Below are positions 1-7,026 of a stretch of 9,797 nt of DNA, piece by piece; within the stretch, counting starts at the first letter, position 1; the number at the start of each line of letters is the position of its first letter. A program made the position numbers and the translations under genes. Source of the stretch: Bacteroidota bacterium (GTDB lineage: Bacteria; Bacteroidota; Bacteroidia; Chitinophagales; Chitinophagaceae); assembly GCA_023426425.1 (NCBI GenBank), contig JAFAAT010000252.1, forward strand, positions 1-9,797. Reading direction: 5' to 3'. The notes under the pieces were generated by a model. The model had not been told where the DNA came from, did no database searches, and was given only the letters and a program-made list of their open reading frames with translations.

Positions 1-408
1 CCTTCTGCACCAAAGTCCAACTTTGCAGTGCCTGGTCTCTACTTCTACGACAGCCAGATAGTAGAAATAGCTAAGAACATTAAACCCTCACCTCGTGGGG
101 AGCTTGAAATCACTGATGTGAACAAAACTTACCTTGAGATGGGCAAGCTGGAAGTGGGGGTTCTTGACCGCGGTACAGCCTGGCTGGATACTGGCACTTT
201 TGATTCACTAATCCAGGCCGGACAGTTCATCGAGGTCATTGAAAAACGCCAGGGACTGAAGGTTGGTTGCATAGAGGAAATTGCCTACAACAAGGGCTGG
301 ATTGACGAAGACCTGATGAAGCAACATGCAAAGACCTATGCAAAGTCTGGTTATGGCGCATATCTGAACAATTTGCTCCGCAACAAGTCTGTCACGGCCG
401 CAGGGTAA
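1..408 (+). CDS. rfbA: Glucose-1-phosphate thymidylyltransferase, C-terminal part (5' end outside window)
   Basis: RfbA/RmlA condenses dTTP and glucose-1-phosphate to dTDP-glucose, the first step towards dTDP-rhamnose and other deoxysugars for surface polysaccharide, in the cytosol. The reading frame is open from base 1, and the last 135 codons are present. Strong RmlA signatures remain: AVPGLYFYD near the start, RGELEITD (about residues 32-39 of the visible part), WLDTGT (61-66, whose Asp is the conserved C-terminal metal/substrate-site residue), ERQG-like KRQGLKV and CIEEIAYNKGWI. The N-terminal nucleotide-binding region is cut off. A GTG at base 28 lies inside the conserved core and is not the real start. 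No rfbB, rfbC or rfbD follows, so any partner genes must lie upstream. Family assignment is by recognition of these motifs. Confidence 0.95.
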   Translation, partial: PSAPKSNFAVPGLYFYDSQIVEIAKNIKPSPRGELEITDVNKTYLEMGKLEVGVLDRGTAWLDTGTFDSLIQAGQFIEVIEKRQGLKVGCIEEIAYNKGWIDEDLMKQHAKTYAKSGYGAYLNNLLRNKSVTAAG

Positions 409-455
409 TTCCCGCAGCCCTATTTTACAGGCCAGTCGGAAACTGACGTATTTAG

Positions 456-483
456 CCTGTGCTTCTGGCGCAAAGCGCACAGG
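456..483. other. Hairpin-forming inverted repeat downstream of rfbA
   Basis: CCTGTGC at 456-462 is complementary to GCACAGG at 477-483: a 7-bp perfect stem with a 14-base loop. It lies 48 bases after the rfbA stop. No T-tract follows on either strand, so it does not qualify as a standard intrinsic terminator. It may stabilise the rfbA mRNA end or be an imperfect terminator. Confidence 0.35.
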
Positions 484-503
484 TCGAGGGTCATTCCAAT
501 TCT

Positions 504-511
504 TAGTTTTG
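504..511 (+). promoter_or_regulatory. Candidate Bacteroidota -7 promoter element for the GyrI-like gene
   Basis: TAGTTTTG matches the Bacteroidota -7 consensus TAnnTTTG exactly and ends 10 bases before the ATG at 522. No TTG-type -33 element is evident about 20 bases upstream. Transcription would be expected to start around 516-518, giving a very short leader. The motif match is seen; promoter activity is inferred. Confidence 0.4.
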
Positions 512-521
512 AACCAAACTA

Positions 522-980
522 ATGAAGATGGAACATGTGAATCTTGCAGAAGGCATAGAAGTCTACTCCATGCCGGCAAAATCATTCCCCGACTGTGTGC
601 TTGAAGCGCATCAGGCATTACATGGTATAGTCCCCTTCGATGGCAAAAGAAACTACTTCGGCTTATCCAGACCTGAACATGGCACCATCGTGTATAAAGC
701 CGCGGCTGAAGTACTGCCTTCCGACCCGGCGTTCAGTGAGTTAGCCCGCCAGACCATACCAGAAGGTGAGTACCTGGGCATCAGGGTCGAAGACTTCAGA
801 AACGACATCAAAGCCATCGGCGAAGCCTTCCAGGAATTAATCCATAGACCCGGCATTGACCCGGAAGGTTATTGCGTAGAGTGGTACCAGAACAATGACA
901 CAGTAGTATGCATGGTTAAACTAGCGGCTTCCCCTGCCCCATCGACCCTGGATACACAAAAAAAAGCGACCCTCTCTTAG
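522..980 (+). CDS. GyrI-like small-molecule-binding domain protein (stand-alone effector-binding domain)
   Basis: This 152-residue protein resembles the stand-alone GyrI-like/AraC effector-binding domains common in Bacteroidota. These share the fold of the ligand-binding half of drug-sensing regulators. Visible features are an N-terminal beta-strand (VNLAEGIEVYSMPA, 6-19), a central segment with FGLSRPEHGTIVYKAA (46-61), the IPEGEYLGIRVEDF strand (79-92) typical of the second repeat, a helix AIGEAFQELI (98-107) and a closing GYCVEWYQNNDTVVCMVKL (116-134). There is no helix-turn-helix, so it probably binds a ligand or partner without binding DNA. The ATG at 528 (third codon) is an equally good start. 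Residues after about 135 (SPAPSTLDTQKKATLS) look like an unstructured tail and are encoded by the convergent neighbour's terminator. The ligand is unknown. Confidence 0.75.
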   Translation: MKMEHVNLAEGIEVYSMPAKSFPDCVLEAHQALHGIVPFDGKRNYFGLSRPEHGTIVYKAAAEVLPSDPAFSELARQTIPEGEYLGIRVEDFRNDIKAIGEAFQELIHRPGIDPEGYCVEWYQNNDTVVCMVKLAASPAPSTLDTQKKATLS

Positions 981-993
981 AAGAGAAGGTCGC
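958..993 (-). terminator. Intrinsic terminator of the lipoprotein gene, inside the end of the convergent CDS
   Basis: GCGACC (966-971) pairs with GGTCGC (988-993), and TCTCTT (973-978) with AAGAGA (981-986), with one C/A mismatch. Eight As at 958-965 become a U-tract on the minus strand directly after the stem, so the terminator works for minus-strand transcription. It lies 23 bases past the lipoprotein stop. On the plus strand the sequence after the stem is not T-rich. Confidence 0.8.
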
Positions 994-1015
994 CAGGCGC
1001 GCTGAATAAACGAAA

Positions 1016-1639
1016 TTAACGGCCTTGCTTTTTGTCAATTATTGCTCCGATACCTGTTCCGGCACCGGCACCTAATACGCCACCGATGATTGCACCAGCA
1101 CCGCGATTTTTCTTGTTAATAATGGCACCAGCTGCTGCACCTACACCGGCACCAACTACAGCACCTTTGGCTTTAGCACTCCAGCCCTTCTTCTCCTGTT
1201 GTGGCACTACTACCGGAGCTGGCTCCTGGTAAACAGGTGCTGGTTCATAGACAGGTGTATTGGAAGCCTGTGCTACACCACCGTTTCCAGCAGAGGATGA
1301 AGAACTACTGGTAGCAGTGCTTCTCTTCTTTGTAGTTGTCTTTGCTTTAGCCACGGTTTTCTTTGGAGTTGACTTCTTTTTTGCAGTGGCTTTAGGCTTA
1401 GGAGTTTCTGCATTCACTGCGTACTCTTCTGAATTAATCATCTGAGGTATCACGAATTGCATCCGCGCCATTTCATTCATGGAGTCAATTACCTGCTGTC
1501 TCACCATTTCTATTTTCATAGAGTCAATGGTCTTCTGCTGAGCCTGTACGGTAGCGTCCTTTTCAGTGATAGAAGCGGTGTTGCAGGAAGCCATCACCGT
1601 TATTGCTGCTATACCAAGGATAGATAGTGTCTGTTTCAT
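1016..1639 (-). CDS. Lipoprotein with Lys-rich linker and C-terminal glycine zipper
   Basis: This is a 207-residue predicted lipoprotein. Residues 1-18 form a signal peptide (Lys2, hydrophobic 5-16) ending in a lipobox-like VMAS before Cys19, the expected lipidated residue. Residues 25-60 are charged and helical (repeated IDSM at 38-41 and 51-54), probably a short coiled coil. Residues 79-109 are dominated by Lys, Thr, Ala and Pro, followed by a Ser run (111-116) and a Pro-rich part with PVYEPAPVYQEPAP (129-142). Residues 155-201 form two Gly/Ala stretches (KGAVVGAGVGAAAGAII and GAGAIIGGVLGAGAGTGIGAII), each followed by Lys/Asp-rich residues. This is a glycine-zipper (YMGG/SLT-like) membrane hairpin. 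It is probably anchored to the cell envelope with the zipper in the outer membrane. Its function is unknown. It is transcribed alone and ends at the strong terminator. Confidence 0.75.
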   Translation of the reverse strand: MKQTLSILGIAAITVMASCNTASITEKDATVQAQQKTIDSMKIEMVRQQVIDSMNEMARMQFVIPQMINSEEYAVNAETPKPKATAKKKSTPKKTVAKAKTTTKKRSTATSSSSSSAGNGGVAQASNTPVYEPAPVYQEPAPVVVPQQEKKGWSAKAKGAVVGAGVGAAAGAIINKKNRGAGAIIGGVLGAGAGTGIGAIIDKKQGR

Positions 1640-1841
1640 AAAATTCTGTTTATGGGCTACATTGTTTAATATGAGGGCTATAAAGCGATTAGTGTGCCAG
1701 ATTCAGGCAGGAAGGCCACTTAGTGAGATATTTAACACAGGTGTTAAGTTGCTGCCAAAAGCAAACGGTACAGTAACTTAGTATGCGATCAGCGAAACAC
1801 TACCCCCTGCGGCCATATTTGAGAAGCATGCGCAACTGTAC

Positions 1842-2462
1842 ATGCAGAGACACATGGACGTGTCTGCCTATAGCTCCCTTCTACTTCAGTTCTGCAATAC
1901 GATACCAAAGGAAAACGCCAGGGTTCTGGACCTTGCCTGCGGACCAGGAAACATAGCGGCGTTTCTACTGGAACAGAAGCCGGAGTTTCGTTTGCTTGGT
2001 ATAGACATAGCTCCCTCTATGATCAGGCTGGCAAAACAGAACAACCCAACTGCTGAATTTGAAGTAATGGATTGGTCGCAGATAGCTGAACCAGGCCATT
2101 GTTTTGACGGAGTAGTATGTAGTTTTTTGTTGCCCTATCTTCAGAAATCAGAGACTAAAACTCTGTTCGCTATGATCAGTGCCGCCCTTCGGGACGATGG
2201 GGTAGTTTATCTGAGCTTCATAGAGGATTCGTACACCAATTCAGGTATTCAGACCAACTCTGCCGGAGACAGGGTTTACATGTATTACTATACTCTAGAA
2301 GATATTGACGATCTGCTTGCAGGCACTGGCTTACAGAAGTTTCAGTGCGAGAGGAACCCCGGTACAAATGGAACGACTGCTGTGAAAGAGATCATGATGT
2401 TACTTCGCAAAGGCCGTGATGCACAAGGGACCGAAGCGCCCCCTGGGCTAAAAGATATATGA
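1842..2462 (+). CDS. Class I SAM-dependent methyltransferase (N-terminus probably incomplete as called)
   Basis: Methyltransferase fold of the Methyltransf_25/11 type. From the ATG at 1842 it has 206 residues: motif I VLDLACGPGN (28-37, SAM binding), motif II LLGIDIAPSM (51-60, Asp55 expected to bind the ribose hydroxyls), MDW at 76-78, and CFDGVVCSF (87-95, motif IV region). The substrate cannot be read from the sequence. The reading frame stays open back to 1782, just after a TAG, and encodes IFEKHAQLYMQRHMDVS around the ATG. The part before 1842 looks like the normal family N-terminus (an F-x-K-x-A-x-x-Y pattern). No ATG, GTG or TTG lies in that extension, but an ATG at 1783 is one frame away. 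The 3' end overlaps the convergent acyl-CoA dehydrogenase gene by 15 bp. Confidence 0.85.
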   Translation: MQRHMDVSAYSSLLLQFCNTIPKENARVLDLACGPGNIAAFLLEQKPEFRLLGIDIAPSMIRLAKQNNPTAEFEVMDWSQIAEPGHCFDGVVCSFLLPYLQKSETKTLFAMISAALRDDGVVYLSFIEDSYTNSGIQTNSAGDRVYMYYYTLEDIDDLLAGTGLQKFQCERNPGTNGTTAVKEIMMLLRKGRDAQGTEAPPGLKDI

Positions 2463-4229
2463 TTCCTGTTCCAGTGCAGCTGATGCTAGTCTCCGTCGCG
2501 CATCTCTGGTGTTAAAAGATTGCGTTTTTGTAAACCGCTTCATTCCCATCAGCATCATCCTTTGTTCATCTCCCTCTGCAAACGAGTTAATTGCGTTCTT
2601 TCCGGCATGCATGATACGATCCGATGCATCTGCTATAAATGTCCGGGTTGCATCCATGGCTAATGATGCACGTCGATGGTGTGACTCGTGCATTTTCATA
2701 CTACGCAGCAACATGCTTTCTGCCTGGAAAGTGTCATTCAACATGTCTGCCAGGTACATCAGAATTTCCTGCTCATCGCTGATCTTCATCATGAGCTTTT
2801 GTACAGCGGCACCTGCACACATCAGGATCGCTTTTTTGAAATTAGCAACTGCCTTCTGTTCAGCAGCAAATGGTGCATCGTCCTCACCAAAGTCTGGAAT
2901 GCTCATGAGTTCTTTAGACACGGCCATAGCCGGACCCATAATATTGATCCGGTTCTTCATGGCTCTTTTGAGATACATATCCAGTGTAAGCAACCTGTTG
3001 ATCTCATTAGTACCCTCAAAAATTCTGTTGATCCTGCTGTCCCTGTAGGCGCGGGAGATATTATAATCATCCATGTACCCATTGCCTCCATGGATCTGCA
3101 CACCTTCATCCACTACGAAGTCGAGGGCTTCGGAGCCAATCACTTTCAGCATGGCACATTCAATGGCAAACTCTTCGGCAGCAGCCAGCAGACTTTCACC
3201 GCCTGATGATTCACCAGAATCTATGCTGCGTTCTTTCTCGTCGATCCATGCAGCTGTACGGTACAGAACTGTCTCGGCAGCAAAACTGCGGATAGTCATT
3301 TCTGCAAGCTTATGTTGAATAGCACCGAAGCTGGCAATAGAAGTCTTGAATTGCTCCCGGTTCTTAGCATAGTGTATAGAAGTAGAGAGCGCCCGTTTTG
3401 CTCCGCCCAGTGCAGCCGCACACAGCTTTAGCCGGCCAATATTCAGGATATTGAAGGCAATTATATGCCCTCGCCCTATCTCTCCAAGCAGGTTCTCCGC
3501 AGGTATTTTACAATCTTCAAAAAATACCTGTCGTGTGCTTGATCCTTTGATGCCCATTTTGTGCTCTTCTGTGCCGAGGCTCAGTCCCGGTGCATCTTTC
3601 TCTACGATGAAAGCTGAGAACTTGTCGCCGTCGACTTTGGCGAATACCGTAAATACATCTGCAAATCCAGCGTTTGTAATCCAGATTTTCTGGCCGTTGA
3701 GGATGTAGTATTTACCGTCTTCAGTAAGCTTTGCGGTGGTCTTAGCTCCCAATGCATCAGAACCTGAGCCAGGCTCTGTAAGCGCATAGGCACCTTTCAT
3801 CTCACCCGAGGCAAGCTTAGGAATGTATTTGTTCTTCTGGGCCTCAGTACCAAAATAGAGTATGGGAAGCGATCCGATGCCATTGTGAGCGGCCATTGCT
3901 ACGGCAAAAGAATGCCCTCCACCAAGGCGTTCATTGATCAGAGTGGCCGTAACAAAGTCTTTTCCCAACCCGCCAAGGTTTTCAGGAAAAGCAGCACCCA
4001 ACAAGCCAAGCTCACCGGCCTTGTCCAGCAATGACTGCATCAGCCCCTCCTCCTGTCGATCGAGTGCTTCGATATTCGGTAGCACTTCTTTTTCCAGGAA
4101 TTCGTCGCACATCTGAAGGATCATCTGTTGCTCTTCATTGAAGTCTTCAGGGGTGAATGTGTCTGCAGGAGTGCTGGTGTTCACGAGGAAGCCACCTCCG
4201 ATTATACGCGACTGGGTGCTGGTATCCAT
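2448..4229 (-). CDS. Acyl-CoA dehydrogenase, long (~590-residue) form
   Basis: This FAD-dependent enzyme introduces the alpha-beta double bond in acyl-CoA, the first step of beta-oxidation, in the cytosol. In the 593 residues, an N-terminal helical domain (about 30-145) is followed by the FAD/beta-barrel domain with the first acyl-CoA dehydrogenase signature (ALTEPGSGSD, 149-158) and IWITN (182-186). The C-terminal helical domain has the second signature (QIHGGNGYMDDYNISRAYRD, 378-397) and RIFEGTNEINR (402-412), where Glu405 is the expected catalytic base. About 180 further residues (415-593) form an extra helical domain, as in VLCAD- and FadE-like enzymes, so substrates are probably long-chain. 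No thiolase or hydratase gene is adjacent, which is unlike many fad operons. It is probably monocistronic, divergent from the hydrolase gene across 96 bp. Confidence 0.95.
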   Translation of the reverse strand: MDTSTQSRIIGGGFLVNTSTPADTFTPEDFNEEQQMILQMCDEFLEKEVLPNIEALDRQEEGLMQSLLDKAGELGLLGAAFPENLGGLGKDFVTATLINERLGGGHSFAVAMAAHNGIGSLPILYFGTEAQKNKYIPKLASGEMKGAYALTEPGSGSDALGAKTTAKLTEDGKYYILNGQKIWITNAGFADVFTVFAKVDGDKFSAFIVEKDAPGLSLGTEEHKMGIKGSSTRQVFFEDCKIPAENLLGEIGRGHIIAFNILNIGRLKLCAAALGGAKRALSTSIHYAKNREQFKTSIASFGAIQHKLAEMTIRSFAAETVLYRTAAWIDEKERSIDSGESSGGESLLAAAEEFAIECAMLKVIGSEALDFVVDEGVQIHGGNGYMDDYNISRAYRDSRINRIFEGTNEINRLLTLDMYLKRAMKNRINIMGPAMAVSKELMSIPDFGEDDAPFAAEQKAVANFKKAILMCAGAAVQKLMMKISDEQEILMYLADMLNDTFQAESMLLRSMKMHESHHRRASLAMDATRTFIADASDRIMHAGKNAINSFAEGDEQRMMLMGMKRFTKTQSFNTRDARRRLASAALEQESYIF

Positions 4230-4325
4230 AGTCAGGTTTGTTTATGATAAATCTAACGAAAATGAACCAGACCAGGCTAAATTATGATGCCACTGCAGGT
4301 AAGGAATTTTTACTTTTACTGATTC

Positions 4326-5150
4326 ATGAGCACTGCTGCATCAGGTTATATTTCGCTGGACCGGGGCCGATTGCACTACCTGAAGTTTGGGAGGGGAAGG
4401 AGAATTCTGCTTGCGTTTCATGGGTATGGCAATAATGCCAACCTGTTCCAGGTCTTTGAAAGGCATCTTGCAGAAGAGTTTACCATCCTCAGCTTTGACT
4501 TACCACATCATGGTCGCAGCGACTGGGAAGAAGGTGTATTGCTCCATAAAAAGGACCTGACAGACCTGGTAAAGCAAGTATGCGCAACATTTGGAGTACA
4601 AAAGGTTGCTCTTGCGGGCTATAGCATGGGCGGCCGTGTTTGTCTTACGATTGCCGAACTGCTTCCAGAGAGCGTAGATAAAGTATTACTCATAGCCTCG
4701 GATGGCCTCGTATTCAACCCACTCTATTTCTTCGTGACGAAAACGATGATAGGTAAACGGATCTTCAGAAGCTTTCTCACAGATTCCCGGCGTTACATGA
4801 AACTGGTAGAATGGCTGCGGAAAAAGGAATGGATTGATCCTTCGCGATACAGGTTCGCTATGTATTACCTCGAATCGGAGAGCGACAGGTCTTTCCTGCT
4901 CAGGGTCTGGCCTTCCATGAGTCTGATCATTCCCAATATGAAACGCCTTAAGGCTGCGATCAACAAATACCACCTGCCAGTATTTATCTTTATGGGTGCT
5001 TATGACAGGATCATCCCTGTCCCTCATGCCAAACGGTTTTCAAAAGACCTGCGCAGCGTGCAGTTGTTTGTACTGGATAAGGGACACAGAGTGTTTGACT
5101 CAGACAGTTTACCTCAAATGGCCAGGTGCCTGATCACCGGAACATGCTGA
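4326..5150 (+). CDS. Alpha/beta-fold hydrolase
   Basis: A 274-residue serine hydrolase of the alpha/beta superfamily. The parts are in the usual order: an oxyanion-hole motif FHGYGNN (31-37), strand and turn SFDLPHHGRSDW (56-67), the nucleophile elbow GYSMGG with Ser100, a helical cap about 130-210, an acid candidate Asp227 in MGAYDRIIP (223-231), and the catalytic His254 in DKGHRVF. The triad is therefore Ser100-Asp227-His254. The cap is rich in basic and aromatic residues (for example MKLVEWLRKKEW), which could favour a lipid or amphipathic substrate; this is inference. There is no signal peptide, so it is cytosolic. Its stop overlaps the start of the glycosyltransferase gene, which suggests co-translation. 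The start at 4326 lacks a Shine-Dalgarno, as is usual here. Confidence 0.9.
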   Translation: MSTAASGYISLDRGRLHYLKFGRGRRILLAFHGYGNNANLFQVFERHLAEEFTILSFDLPHHGRSDWEEGVLLHKKDLTDLVKQVCATFGVQKVALAGYSMGGRVCLTIAELLPESVDKVLLIASDGLVFNPLYFFVTKTMIGKRIFRSFLTDSRRYMKLVEWLRKKEWIDPSRYRFAMYYLESESDRSFLLRVWPSMSLIIPNMKRLKAAINKYHLPVFIFMGAYDRIIPVPHAKRFSKDLRSVQLFVLDKGHRVFDSDSLPQMARCLITGTC

Positions 5151-6283
5151 CACTAGTGATTCTTACCTGGATATTGACCATAGGATATGGTGTGCTTATG
5201 CTGGTGTATGCCAGGGGCTGGCGGAGCACAAAGGAAAGATTTGTACCAGCCAACCAGGTGCCCACCACAAAAATTACGGTGATAATCCCTGCCAGAGATG
5301 AAGAAAAGAATATTGGTAGCTGTTTAAGTTCTATCCTTTCGAATGACTATCCGTCTGAGCTCCTGGAGGTGATTGTCATAGATGACCACTCCACAGACAG
5401 AACTTTTGAGATTGCTGCCGGAGCGGGCGAAAATGTGAAAGCGTTCAGGCTAAGTGAGCTCCTGAAGCCGGAAGAGACACTGACCGCATATAAGAAGAAG
5501 GCCCTGGAGAAGGCGATCTCCTTTGCAGTAGGTGAACTAATAGTCACCACTGATGCGGACTGTATAGTCCGTCCTACCTGGTTAAGACAAATTGCAGCTG
5601 TCTTTGAAAAGGACAAGCCGGTGATGATTGCAGGCCCGGTAGCTTTCAACAATGATGGTCGCATCGTGTCGATATTTCAGTCGCTGGATTTTATGTCTAT
5701 GCAGGGTATAACAGCTGCTGCAAATACACTGGGGCTTGGCAATATGAGCAATGGTGCCAACCTGGCCTTCAGTAAGGCTGCGTTTCATGAGGTGGGTGGC
5801 TATAGAGGGATAGATCATTTGGCCTCAGGGGACGACTTTCTCCTGATGATGAAAATGGCAAAAGCCTATCCGGGAAGAATTTCGTACCTGAAATCTCAGG
5901 ATGCGATCGTGCACACTGAACCACAACCTGACTGGACTTCGTTTTTAAATCAACGTATCCGGTGGGCATCGAAGTCGGGTAAGTATGATGATAAGAAACT
6001 GACCGCGATACTTGGTTTAGTGTACGTGTATAACCTGATGTTCCTGGTGTTGTTCATCCTCGGCTTTGGGGAACCTTTGTTTTTTAACCTGCTGATTGGC
6101 TTCCTGTTAGTGAAAACATCGGTAGAGCTATACTTCCTGGTACCGGTGGCTGGGTTCTATAAAAAGGAGCGGGAGCTACTTTGGTTTCCACTCTTGCAGC
6201 CGCTACACATACTTTATATAATAGTAGCCGGCCTGCTGGGATTTGTTGGGGTATATCAATGGAAAGGGAGGAGGGTGCGATAA
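5144..6283 (+). CDS. Membrane-bound family 2 glycosyltransferase
   Basis: From the ATG at 5144 the protein has 379 residues. An N-terminal membrane helix (1-22) leads to a cytosolic GT-A domain: ITVIIPARDEEKN (44-56), VIDDHS (78-83, nucleotide binding), TDADC (136-140, the DxD metal-binding motif), SGDD (228-231, general base region) and QRIRW (270-274). This D, D, D, QxxRW pattern is that of processive or lipid-directed GT2 enzymes. Three membrane helices follow, at about 292-312, 313-333 and 354-372. It probably transfers a sugar to a lipid or polymer acceptor at the inner membrane face; donor and acceptor cannot be told. I chose ATG 5144 because it forms an ATGCTGA overlap with the hydrolase stop and starts right at the membrane helix. 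A GTG at 5126 would add six residues. Confidence 0.9.
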   Translation: MLTLVILTWILTIGYGVLMLVYARGWRSTKERFVPANQVPTTKITVIIPARDEEKNIGSCLSSILSNDYPSELLEVIVIDDHSTDRTFEIAAGAGENVKAFRLSELLKPEETLTAYKKKALEKAISFAVGELIVTTDADCIVRPTWLRQIAAVFEKDKPVMIAGPVAFNNDGRIVSIFQSLDFMSMQGITAAANTLGLGNMSNGANLAFSKAAFHEVGGYRGIDHLASGDDFLLMMKMAKAYPGRISYLKSQDAIVHTEPQPDWTSFLNQRIRWASKSGKYDDKKLTAILGLVYVYNLMFLVLFILGFGEPLFFNLLIGFLLVKTSVELYFLVPVAGFYKKERELLWFPLLQPLHILYIIVAGLLGFVGVYQWKGRRVR

Positions 6284-6284
6284 G

Positions 6285-6986
6285 CTACCCCAGGAAGAGA
6301 AACACAGTAGGTTTCTTTTCCAGCACGGGCTGGGCTGCACCCCATTCGCCCACAGTTTTAGTCTTGATCATTTGACCTGATCCGGTGATGTCCTGAGCGA
6401 TGCAAAGCCGGGTTGATTTCTGGCAATGCCTGAGTAGTTCGTTTAAGAGCTGATTATTGCGATAGGGAGTCTCGATGAAGATCTGGGTTTGCTGTTCCTT
6501 ACGCGAAACCTGTTCCAGGTGTTTTATTCTTTGAGATCTTGCAGGTTCCTTTACGGGCAGATATCCCTGGAAGCTGAAGCTTTGCCCGTTCAGACCTGAG
6601 GCCATCAGCGCAAGCATCAGTGAGTTAGGACCTACCAAAGGCACCACTTCGGCGCCCATTTGTTGAGCTACTGCAACGACATCAGCACCGGGATCAGCAA
6701 TGCCCGGACAGCCGGATTCGCTCATCAGGCCGATGCTATGACCTGCTTTTAGCCATTGGCGCAACGTCTTCAGATCGGCGCCGGAATGTTTATCTATTTC
6801 TGAGAACTGAAGTTCATCAATGACTATAGATGGATGAAGCGCTTTTAGAAACCTTCTTGCCGTGCGCAGGTTCTCGACCATAAAATGCCTGAGGTTTGCA
6901 GTACCTGAGGCAACCTCGGGAGATAAAGTTGTGAGCGCACCGTCGGCAATTGGGACTGGAATGAGTATCAGCTTTGCGGTTTCCAT
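6285..6986 (-). CDS. Short RsmI-like SAM-dependent methyltransferase (tetrapyrrole methylase fold)
   Basis: A 233-residue member of the RsmI/tetrapyrrole methylase superfamily. RsmI 2'-O-methylates C1402 of 16S rRNA. Shared features are the N-terminal strand LILIPVPI (6-13), the glycine-rich SGCPGIADPGADVV (91-104, matching SDAGTPLISDPG of RsmI), VPLVGPNS (115-122), the FSFQGYLPVK segment (137-146) and a FIETPYRNNQLL motif (170-181). Differences are that the AEDTR motif of RsmI is replaced by VENLRTARR (37-45), and that the protein ends at the last strand (KPTVFLFLG), lacking RsmI's extra C-terminal domain (about 280 residues is usual). It is therefore a short paralogue common in Bacteroidota; the C1402 activity is not certain. 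It is convergent with the glycosyltransferase gene (1-bp gap) and divergent from the glycosylase gene (40 bp). Confidence 0.85.
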   Translation of the reverse strand: METAKLILIPVPIADGALTTLSPEVASGTANLRHFMVENLRTARRFLKALHPSIVIDELQFSEIDKHSGADLKTLRQWLKAGHSIGLMSESGCPGIADPGADVVAVAQQMGAEVVPLVGPNSLMLALMASGLNGQSFSFQGYLPVKEPARSQRIKHLEQVSRKEQQTQIFIETPYRNNQLLNELLRHCQKSTRLCIAQDITGSGQMIKTKTVGEWGAAQPVLEKKPTVFLFLG

Positions 6987-7014
6987 TAGGCGTAAAAATA
7001 GATTTTCTCCACCG

Positions 7015-7022
7015 TAGTTTTG
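7015..7022 (+). promoter_or_regulatory. Candidate -7 promoter element directly before the DNA glycosylase start
   Basis: TAGTTTTG fits the Bacteroidota TAnnTTTG consensus exactly and ends four bases before the ATG at 7027. If used, transcription would begin at or next to the start codon. No -33 TTG is evident. The whole divergent intergenic region is only 40 bases, so the promoter for this gene must lie here or within the neighbouring coding sequence. Confidence 0.35.
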
Positions 7023-7026
7023 TCCT

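Noticed and set aside
208..618. Minus-strand open frame of 136 codons spanning the rfbA end and the GyrI-like start
   Set aside because: It overlaps two recognised genes on the other strand and has no recognisable domain or promoter.
1032..1445. Open frames opposite the lipoprotein gene
   Set aside because: They are reverse-complement shadows of the Ala/Gly- and Lys-rich coding sequence; the minus strand has a signal peptide, lipobox and terminator.
1762..1770. Minus-strand TACCGTTTG as promoter of the lipoprotein gene
   Set aside because: The spacing inside the element is one base too long and no TTG lies about 20 bases upstream.
2509..3318. Long plus-strand frames opposite the acyl-CoA dehydrogenase
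   Set aside because: The minus-strand protein carries full family signatures across the same bases; the opposite frames show none.
4311..4318. TACTTTTA as a promoter element for the hydrolase gene
   Set aside because: It misses the final G of TAnnTTTG and has no -33 element at the right distance; too weak to list.
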